The notes beneath the pieces are model-generated. The model searched no databases. It saw nothing but the letters and a program-made list of their open reading frames with translations, and had not been told where the DNA came from. From contig CAKTMF010000009.1 of NCBI GenBank assembly GCA_934573855.1, positions 1-64,000 of the forward strand: 64,000 nucleotides of DNA. Direction: 5' to 3'. The DNA comes from an uncultured Oscillospiraceae bacterium (GTDB lineage: Bacteria > Bacillota > Clostridia > Oscillospirales > Oscillospiraceae). Shown piece after piece: positions 58,531 to 64,000 of this stretch; the stretch's first letter is position 1; each line of letters begins with the position of its first letter. The translations under genes were made by a program, and so were the position numbers.

Positions 58531-59019
58531 ATATAGAGATCAGGGGTCACACCGAAAGAGACATGGAGGCCATGATCCGTATATGGAACGAGGTCGTGGA
58601 GGACGGTATTGCTTTTCCGCAGGAGGAGACGCTCACGCTCGCGGACGGGAGGGAGTTTTTTTGACTCCCAGACCTACAGCGCCGTGGCCGAAAACACCGA
58701 AAGCGGCGAGATACTTGGCCTTTACATACTGCACCCGAATAATGTCGGCAGGTGCGGACATATCTGCAACGCGAGCTATGCCGTGAGCAGCCGTGCGCGC
58801 GGCCTGCACATCGGCGAAAAGCTCGTCAAGGACTGCATGGAGCAGGGACGGCGGTACGGTTTTCGCATACTGCAGTTCAACGCCGTCGTCGAGTCGAACA
58901 TCCACGCGCGGCATTTGTACGAGCGGCTTGGCTTTGTCCGGCTCGGAACGATACCGGGCGGCTTTAGAATGAAGGACGGACACTATGAAAATATCTGCCC
59001 GTACTATCACGAGCTGTGA
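58527..59019 (+). pseudogene. GNAT acetyltransferase with a frameshift in a T7 run
   Basis: Starts MNIEIRGHTERDMEAMIRIW and runs about 45 codons to EFF, then a TGA created by a run of seven T (58656-58662). With six T the frame continues as EFFDSQTYSAVAENTESGEI and ends with a normal GNAT core (SSRARGLHIGEKLVKDCMEQ, VVESNIHARHLYERLGFVRL). So it is a single full-length acetyltransferase broken by one extra T in a homopolymer. It could be a sequencing error, a real mutation or a slippage switch. Confidence 0.8.
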
Positions 59020-59043
59020 GCGATAACACACGGACGGGAATAT

Positions 59044-59078
59044 AAAAATGACGGGCGTCGATCGCCCGTCATTTTTTT
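59044..59078 (+). terminator. Terminator after the GNAT genes
   Basis: AAAAATGACGGGCG / CGCCCGTCATTTTT, 14-bp perfect stem, loop TCGAT, T-run. Confidence 0.92.
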
Positions 59079-59148
59079 ATGCATGTCTCCCGTCGTACAT
59101 CCTCCTGCGCACTGCCGCTGTGCCGGCAGAGGTTTTTGCCGGTGATCG

Positions 59149-59178
59149 TTGACACAAAATATTTCGCCGGGTTATAAT
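59149..59178 (+). promoter_or_regulatory. Sigma-A promoter of the MFS gene
   Basis: Perfect TTGACA (59149-59154), 18-bp spacer, perfect TATAAT (59173-59178), 56 bases before the start. Confidence 0.85.
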
Positions 59179-59234
59179 CAAATCAGCTTGTGCCGTTATT
59201 CGGCATATCGGAGAATAAAAATAGGGAGGAAATC

Positions 59235-60512
59235 ATGGAGACCCAAACAAATAAGATCACCGCAAAGCAGTGGATGATAATCATCATCGCCGGCCTTGCG
59301 GGGCAGCTCTGCTGGAACATCGAAAACCAATGGTTCACGACCTTCGTGTACGCGAAGATCGCGCCCGACCCCGCGATAATTTCATGGATGGTGGCCGCGT
59401 CCGCCATCACCTCCGCTATCGCGACTATCTTCTTCGGCACCATAGGCGACCGGCTCGGCAAGCGCAAGCCGCTCATGGCCGCGGGCTACATCATCTGGGG
59501 CGTGACGGTCATCATCTTCGGCCTGACCGAGTTCATTTCCCACAGCAGGCTCGCTCTCGCCGCGGCCGCGGTCGTGGCTGCCGACTGCCTCATGACCTTT
59601 TTCGGGGCCATGGCTCACGACGCGGGCTATAACCCGTGGACTACGGACATCACCAACGAGCATAACCGCGGGAAGCTCGGCGCCGTCATCGCCGTAATGC
59701 CCGTGGTGGCGACGATAATCGGCTCGCTGGTATTCGGCAATGTCATCGAGGCCATCGACTACATGGCGTTCTTCATCCTCCTCGGCGCGGTAATGATCCT
59801 CCTCGGCCTCTTCTGCCTGTTCATGGTCAAGGACGCCCCCGACGTAAAGGCTTACCGCGACGAGAAAGGCTTCTGGCACCAGATGTTCTCCTTCTTCCGC
59901 TTCACCATGGTCAGGAACAATAAGGTGCTGGGTTGGGTGCTGGCGACCTTCTCGGTGTATTTTATCGGCTTTAATATGTACTTCTCACACCTGACAAACT
60001 ACTTTATCTATACCCAGGGCAACGCGCCCGGCATGGCGGGGATTATCGTCGGCGTGGGTCTCCTCATCGCGGCGCCCACCACCATGATCGCCGGTAAATT
60101 CATCGACAGGGACAGGCACACTCAGGTGCTTGTCGCGTCCGTGGCCGCGACGGCCGTTGGCCTCCCGCTGGTCGCCATGAAGGGAATGGCCGTCAACATG
60201 GTCGGCATGGTGTTTGTCGGCATCGGCTACATGTGTATCTTCCAGACCCTCATGGTCCTGCTGAAGAACCTGTTCCCCGAGCATCTGAGAGGGCAGTGCG
60301 AGGGACTGAGATGTATATTCTATATCCTCATCCCCATGTGTATCGGAACGCCCATCGGCTCTGCCATCATCAAGGGCAGCGGTATCGAGATCATCAACCA
60401 GTACGGCGAGAAGGGCTTCTCCGCAGACGGCACGCTCTTCATCATTGCCGCGGTCTGGACGCTGCTCACGCTCATACCCATCGCAATGTATAATAAGTCG
60501 CGCAAACAGTGA
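59235..60512 (+). CDS. MFS transporter
   Basis: A 425-residue major facilitator with twelve spans. The span 2-3 loop GTIGDRLGKRKPLMAAGYII is a clear A-motif. Spans 4-5 contain AMAHDAGYNPWTTDITNEHN and RGKLGAVIAVMPVVATIIGS, a pattern seen in glycoside/cation symporter-like MFS_2 relatives of Clostridia. Substrate unknown, possibly a sugar or nucleoside. ATG 59235 has GGGAGG. It is transcribed alone from a consensus promoter and ends in a strong terminator. Confidence 0.88.
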   Translation: METQTNKITAKQWMIIIIAGLAGQLCWNIENQWFTTFVYAKIAPDPAIISWMVAASAITSAIATIFFGTIGDRLGKRKPLMAAGYIIWGVTVIIFGLTEFISHSRLALAAAAVVAADCLMTFFGAMAHDAGYNPWTTDITNEHNRGKLGAVIAVMPVVATIIGSLVFGNVIEAIDYMAFFILLGAVMILLGLFCLFMVKDAPDVKAYRDEKGFWHQMFSFFRFTMVRNNKVLGWVLATFSVYFIGFNMYFSHLTNYFIYTQGNAPGMAGIIVGVGLLIAAPTTMIAGKFIDRDRHTQVLVASVAATAVGLPLVAMKGMAVNMVGMVFVGIGYMCIFQTLMVLLKNLFPEHLRGQCEGLRCIFYILIPMCIGTPIGSAIIKGSGIEIINQYGEKGFSADGTLFIIAAVWTLLTLIPIAMYNKSRKQ

Positions 60513-60519
60513 AATAACG

Positions 60520-60556
60520 GCGCCCCATCTGCCGGACAGGCAGGTGGGGCGCTGTT
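60520..60556. terminator. Bidirectional terminator
   Basis: A 14-bp stem GCGCCCCATCTGCC / GGCAGGTGGGGCGC with one G-U pair, between convergent genes. Confidence 0.85.
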
Positions 60557-60589
60557 TACTCATGTTTTCGCATGGACCCGACGGGAACG

Positions 60590-61402
60590 TCAGGCCTTTA
60601 CCCTGTAGGAGGAGACATTGAGGACGGTCTCGCCGTCGATCTGGAGCGCGCAGGGTTCGTTGAAGCTGACCTCGAACTCACGGCCGGTAAGGACGGTGAC
60701 CATCTTTTTATGTACCACATGGCCGCCGGTAAAAATACTCGGGAAGACTATGAGGGACTTGAGCTTGGACGGGCAGCTGTACACAACGGCGGAGAGCGTG
60801 TCGCCGTTCCTGTCCTGACCGGGGGCTATCATCATTCCGCCGCCGTAAAAACGGCCCTTCATCGTAGGGGCGAGCCACACGTTTTTGAAGGAATACTCCT
60901 TGCCGTCGACCTTGAGGACCGCCTTTTTCTTCTTGAAGAAGAACAGAAGACCCTTTATCGCAATGACGGTGTAGTTTATCTTCGCGTTGGAGTCGGATTC
61001 TCTTATTTTGTCGGCCTCCTCGCAGCAATAGCCGTCAATGCCGTAGCCGATACCGTTGATGAACTTCTTTTCAAGGCCGTTGACGTACACGGTGGGGAGA
61101 TTTTTGATGTAGCCGTTGAGGAGTATCTCGCGGCCGTCATGCTCGTTGAGGTCGTTCATGAAGTCGTTGCCGCTGCCGGAGGGCTTGAGGTAGACCTTGT
61201 TTTTGATGCTGTCGGTGTCGACGGCGTTGATGAAGTAATTGAGCGTGCCGTCCCCGCCGACAAAGACTACCTCGTCCTCCTCCGCGAGAGAATCAAAGAA
61301 CTTCTGATAGTCGAGACCTATCACGTCGATGTACTCCACGCCATCGAGAAAGTCGGGCTTTATGCCGTTGTTCGCCCGGGGGTTGTATAAAATATATCTC
61401 AT
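60590..61402 (-). CDS. Diacylglycerol kinase-family lipid kinase (second copy)
   Basis: A 270-residue lipid kinase, shorter than the one at 9,712. Motifs: ILYNPRANNG at the start, VVFVGGDGTLNYFINAV (nucleotide binding) and LKPSGSGNDFMNDLNE, then a basic FFFKKKKAVLKVDGKEY and the C-terminal CALQIDGETV segment. The Asn-rich start NPRANNG replaces the NPxSG of the first copy, so the substrate may differ. It lies 15 bases downstream of the YhhN-family gene on the same strand, suggesting a lipid-metabolism pair. Confidence 0.88.
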   Translation of the reverse strand: MRYILYNPRANNGIKPDFLDGVEYIDVIGLDYQKFFDSLAEEDEVVFVGGDGTLNYFINAVDTDSIKNKVYLKPSGSGNDFMNDLNEHDGREILLNGYIKNLPTVYVNGLEKKFINGIGYGIDGYCCEEADKIRESDSNAKINYTVIAIKGLLFFFKKKKAVLKVDGKEYSFKNVWLAPTMKGRFYGGGMMIAPGQDRNGDTLSAVVYSCPSKLKSLIVFPSIFTGGHVVHKKMVTVLTGREFEVSFNEPCALQIDGETVLNVSSYRVKA

Positions 61403-61417
61403 AAGAAGCCTCCTTCC

Positions 61418-62101
61418 TTATGCCAGCAACATGAATCCGAGCGCGATAAGAAACTCGCCGACAGAGTAGGTGAGCATGACGGTGAAATGCGACTTGATGG
61501 GGAATTTCTTATCGAAGCGGACGAAGAACAGCGTGCAGTCGGAAATAAAGAACAGCAGCGCGCCAATGCCGGTGATGAGGCCGCAGAGGGTGGAGCAGGA
61601 GCCGCTGAGCAGTCTGAACCACGCGAAGCAGTTCATCGCGCCGTTGGTGAGCAGATACGCGAACATAGGATAGAACAGCCCCTTTGGGAGGCTGGGCCTG
61701 AGCTTTGAGAACACCAGACACACCGTGACGGCGTAGACGAGAGAGACAAGCACGATAACAACCGGGTTTATCACGCTGAACACGATACCGGACTCGTTAT
61801 AGGCAAATATGAACAGCAGGTGCGAGAGCAAAAAGGCCACGCCGCCGGAGGAGAACCACTTCACCCCGTCGGGGATGAGCAGCATATCGCCCAGCCAGCT
61901 CATTACAAATGCAAAAACGACGAGCGCGGAGGGATCCGCCCCCACAAAGTGTACATACTCGAGATACATACCGAGGATCGCAAGAAGGATAACGGGCTTT
62001 GTCGCCATTCTGAGGCTTGCACGCCCGATCCTGCTGGCGTACAGGTGGACGCCGGTGAACACAAGGAAGATCGCGAGGTACAGAAAAACAATGTAGGGCA
62101 T
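61418..62101 (-). CDS. YhhN/TMEM86-family lysoplasmalogenase-like protein
   Basis: A 227-residue membrane protein with eight predicted spans. The two conserved acidic motifs of the family are visible: VMSWLGDMLLIPDG (about residues 65-78) and LLFFISDCTLFFVRFD (about 175-190). Animal members hydrolyse lysoplasmalogen vinyl-ether bonds; bacterial roles are less clear. Many anaerobic Clostridia make plasmalogens, which makes the activity plausible. Start ATG has GGAGG. Confidence 0.85.
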   Translation of the reverse strand: MPYIVFLYLAIFLVFTGVHLYASRIGRASLRMATKPVILLAILGMYLEYVHFVGADPSALVVFAFVMSWLGDMLLIPDGVKWFSSGGVAFLLSHLLFIFAYNESGIVFSVINPVVIVLVSLVYAVTVCLVFSKLRPSLPKGLFYPMFAYLLTNGAMNCFAWFRLLSGSCSTLCGLITGIGALLFFISDCTLFFVRFDKKFPIKSHFTVMLTYSVGEFLIALGFMLLA

Positions 62102-62211
62102 ACTTTTCCTCCAAAATATTAATTAAAAATTTACAATTTGATTATATCATGCGTATTGCGTCAAATCAAGCGCGAAATATGCGTATTATTCGCGCTTCGC
62201 CATTTGATAAG

Positions 62212-62221
62212 TTATGTAAAC
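62212..62221 (+). repeat. Isolated TTATGTAAAC copy
   Basis: An exact copy, followed by C, in the gap between the YhhN and tmk genes. The rest of the gap (62102-62357) holds no gene. Confidence 0.75.
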
Positions 62222-62357
62222 CAATAGCGGCACTATACAAATTTGACCGGGGGACAGGCTTGTAAAAAAACGAAAACTGTTATATCATGATGAGCAGAGT
62301 TTTATCTCGGCTCCGGCGCGCGAGCGCCATACTTCACGGAAAAGGCGGGAAGAGACG

Positions 62358-63047
62358 GTGAAAGGAAGGCTTATCGTAATAGAAGGGCTGGACGGCAGCG
62401 GGAAGGCTACTCAGACCGGACTGCTGTGCGAGGCGCTGGAAAAAAGAGGCGCCGCTGTCAGAAAGGTGTCCTTTCCCGACTACTCGTCTGACTCCTCCGC
62501 GCTGGTTAAAATGTATCTCAACGGCGAATTCGGGCATGATCCGGCCTCGGTCAACGCCTACGCGGCGTCGACATTTTATGCCGTCGACCGTTACGCCTCA
62601 TATAAAAAGGACTGGGGCGGCTTCTACGAGGCGGGGGGCGTCATACTTGCCGACCGCTACACGACCTCCAACGCGGTACACCAGTGCTGCAAGCTCCCGG
62701 AGGAGGAGTGGGACGCGTACCTGAGCTGGCTTTTTGACTTTGAGTACAGGCTGATGGGCATTCCCGCGCCGTATATGGTGATCTACCTTCAGGTCGACGT
62801 GGACGAGAGCCAGCAGCTGATGAGCGGCAGATATGCCGGACACGAGGAAAAGAAGGACATACACGAGAGCAACGTCGCCTACCTCAACCGTGCGCGGCGG
62901 GCGGCGGATTACTGCGGCAAGGCTCTCGGCTGGGAGACCGTGAGGTGCTGCCGCGATGGGACGCTCAGGGCGGTGGAGGATATCCACGCCGAAATAATGT
63001 CGCTCGTGGAGGGCCTTGACCGGATGGGGGAGAGCGATGAAGGCTGA
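62358..63047 (+). CDS. tmk: Thymidylate kinase
   Basis: A 229-residue dTMP kinase. P-loop IEGLDGSGKATQT (about residues 8-20), DR motif ILADRYTTSNAVHQCCKLPE, and the lid region YLQVDVDESQQLMSGRYAGH. The P-loop 'GLDGSGKATQ' is the family's E. coli-like variant with Ala after Lys. Start is GTG with GGGAAGAG upstream. It overlaps a small Cys-rich gene by 11 bases. It converts dTMP to dTDP for DNA synthesis. Confidence 0.92.
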   Translation: MKGRLIVIEGLDGSGKATQTGLLCEALEKRGAAVRKVSFPDYSSDSSALVKMYLNGEFGHDPASVNAYAASTFYAVDRYASYKKDWGGFYEAGGVILADRYTTSNAVHQCCKLPEEEWDAYLSWLFDFEYRLMGIPAPYMVIYLQVDVDESQQLMSGRYAGHEEKKDIHESNVAYLNRARRAADYCGKALGWETVRCCRDGTLRAVEDIHAEIMSLVEGLDRMGESDEG

Positions 63048-63267
63048 CTCAATATTCCGCAGAGCGCGAAAGAGCGCGGAATACGGCTGCGACGAGGCCC
63101 TCGCGCAGATAAAAGAGGGGAGCGCCTACGCCGCGGAGCATGATTATGACCCTGATATGCTCCACTGCAAGGGCTGTATCTACGCCTGCGCGTTTTCAAA
63201 GGCACGCTGCGATACCGGAAGGAAAGCCGTCCCTGTCCTGGCGGCCAAGAAGAATAGTAAAATGTAA
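63037..63267 (+). CDS. Small cysteine-rich protein
   Basis: A 76-residue protein starting MKADSIFRRARKSAEYGCDE, with a cysteine cluster HCKGCIYACAFSKARC (CX2CX3CX5C), suggesting a zinc or iron-sulfur site. The start overlaps the 3-prime end of tmk and has GGGGGAG upstream. I do not recognise the family. A TTATGTAAAC-like stretch (ATGTAAACC) overlaps its stop codon region. Confidence 0.6.
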   Translation: MKADSIFRRARKSAEYGCDEALAQIKEGSAYAAEHDYDPDMLHCKGCIYACAFSKARCDTGRKAVPVLAAKKNSKM

Positions 63268-63286
63268 ACCAAATTATGTTAACATT

Positions 63287-63325
63287 ATCATGACCGAAGT
63301 CCTACGGCTCCGGTCATGATCTTAT
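63287..63325 (+). terminator. Hairpin after the Cys-rich gene
   Basis: ATCATGACCG / CGGTCATGAT, 10-bp stem, 14-base loop with an inner AGTCCTACGGCT, then CTTATCT. T-tract weak. Confidence 0.6.
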
Positions 63326-63328
63326 CTG

Positions 63329-63356
63329 TTGTAAAAAAGCGGACAGATGATATAAT
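63329..63356 (+). promoter_or_regulatory. Sigma-A promoter of sbcD
   Basis: TTGTAA (63329-63334), 16-bp spacer, perfect TATAAT (63351-63356), 30 bases before the start. Confidence 0.75.
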
Positions 63357-63386
63357 TAGAAAAAAGCACTCTGACAGGAGCTTAAA

Positions 63387-64000
63387 ATGAAGCTGATACA
63401 TTTATCCGATCTCCATCTCGGCAAGCGCGTGAACGAGTATTCCATGCTCGAGGATCAGCGCCATATCCTCGCCGCGATAGTCGGGATCATTAAGGACGAA
63501 AGCCCCGACGGCGTTATCCTCGCGGGCGACATATATGACAAGGCCGTTCCCCCGGCGGAGGCGGTCGGGCTGTTCGACGATTTCCTCGTGACCGTTTCGG
63601 CGCTCGCTCCCGTGTTCGTCATCAGCGGCAACCACGACTCGCCGGAGAGGATAGCCTTTGCCTCACGCATAATGGAGCATGGGGGCATATACCTCTCCCC
63701 CGTGTATGACGGGGAGGCGAAGCGGGTGACGCTCCGCGACGGATACGGCGAGGCGGACATATGGCTCCTGCCGTTCATAAAGCCCGCGCATGTGCGCCGC
63801 GCCTTCCCCGGCGAGGAGATAAACAGCTATACCGATGCCGTCCGCGCGGCGGTCGGGCATATGGACATTGACCCCTCCCGGCGGAATGTGCTGGTAACGC
63901 ATCAGTTCGTCACCGGCGCGAGCCGAAGCGACTCCGAGGAGATATCCGTCGGCGGCGCGGACAACGTGGACGCGGCGGTATTTGGGGCGTTTGACTACGT
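63387..64000 (+). CDS. sbcD: Exonuclease SbcCD subunit D, 5-prime part (cut by window edge)
   Basis: The first 204 codons of an Mre11/SbcD nuclease. Phosphoesterase motifs: MKLIHLSDLHLGKRVNEYSM, VILAGDIYDKAVPPAEAV, VFVISGNHDSPERIAFASRI and the later VLVTHQFVTGA. SbcCD cuts hairpins and processes DNA ends; sbcC normally follows and would lie outside the window. Start ATG has CAGGAG. Confidence 0.93.
   Translation, partial: MKLIHLSDLHLGKRVNEYSMLEDQRHILAAIVGIIKDESPDGVILAGDIYDKAVPPAEAVGLFDDFLVTVSALAPVFVISGNHDSPERIAFASRIMEHGGIYLSPVYDGEAKRVTLRDGYGEADIWLLPFIKPAHVRRAFPGEEINSYTDAVRAAVGHMDIDPSRRNVLVTHQFVTGASRSDSEEISVGGADNVDAAVFGAFDY

Noticed and set aside
1..64000. CRISPR array or Cas genes
   Set aside because: No regularly spaced identical repeats with unique spacers and no Cas proteins were seen. 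The 14-bp motif arrays are short, imperfect and lack spacers.

Overview
The window looks like a chromosomal segment of a spore-forming, anaerobic, fairly GC-rich Clostridia species, most likely Oscillospiraceae or Ruminococcaceae. Evidence: a Firmicutes PolC-type polymerase, the spoIIGA-sigE sporulation pair, an oxygen-labile iron-sulfur two-subunit serine dehydratase, the MEP isoprenoid pathway (dxr, ispG), and many GC-rich, tightly overlapping genes. The family assignment is inference from gene content and style; no 16S gene is present.

Bases 1 to about 7,870 are one end of an integrative conjugative element (ICE). A MobC-like gene start and an XRE regulator lie on the minus strand. A cargo operon follows: an SdpR-type ArsR repressor, an SdpI-type membrane protein, a DUF1648 protein and a two-gene ABC exporter. 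Two matching promoter-operator units sit before the repressor and before the exporter. Next come a leader peptide with an attenuator-like RNA region, small Tn916-type regulatory ORFs, a structured non-coding stretch, excisionase and tyrosine integrase.

From 7,925 to 20,000 is mixed chromosome: an MFS-bioY pair, cdsA with a lipid kinase, a MITE-like element beside a serine recombinase, an acyl-CoA ligase gene broken by a 14-bp tandem duplication, a HerA-like ATPase, an ABC-F ATPase and a MATE pump. From 20,100 to 38,200 is mostly core: sdaAB-sdaAA, spoIIGA-sigE, then a seven-gene tightly packed run pyrH-frr-uppS-dxr-rseP-ispG-polC (cdsA, usually between uppS and dxr, is instead at 10.6 kb), a radical SAM protein, a pseudokinase-lectin membrane protein and an M3 peptidase.

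From 38,200 to 55,600: an M18 aminopeptidase, a beta-lactamase-fold membrane protein and a circularly permuted solute-binding lipoprotein; the ECF transporter core ecfA1-ecfA2-ecfT with truA; cvpA-like, clpE, macro-domain, rhomboid and DUF523 genes; an SSB-like protein; deoC; and infC-rpmI-rplT behind an attenuator leader with an ATC start codon. From 55,600 to the end: a putative leaderless DUF3810 gene, tRNA-Gln with a duplicated 3-prime end that looks like an integration scar, a hydroxyacid dehydrogenase, two GNAT genes (one frameshifted), an MFS transporter, a second lipid kinase, a YhhN protein, tmk and the start of sbcD.

The strongest unexplained signal is the 10-mer TTATGTAAAC. Twelve exact copies occur on either strand between 19,996 and 62,221, against about 0.1 expected for the whole window, often as imperfect tandem arrays of a unit of about 14 bp and also inside coding sequence. 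No copy occurs in the ICE.
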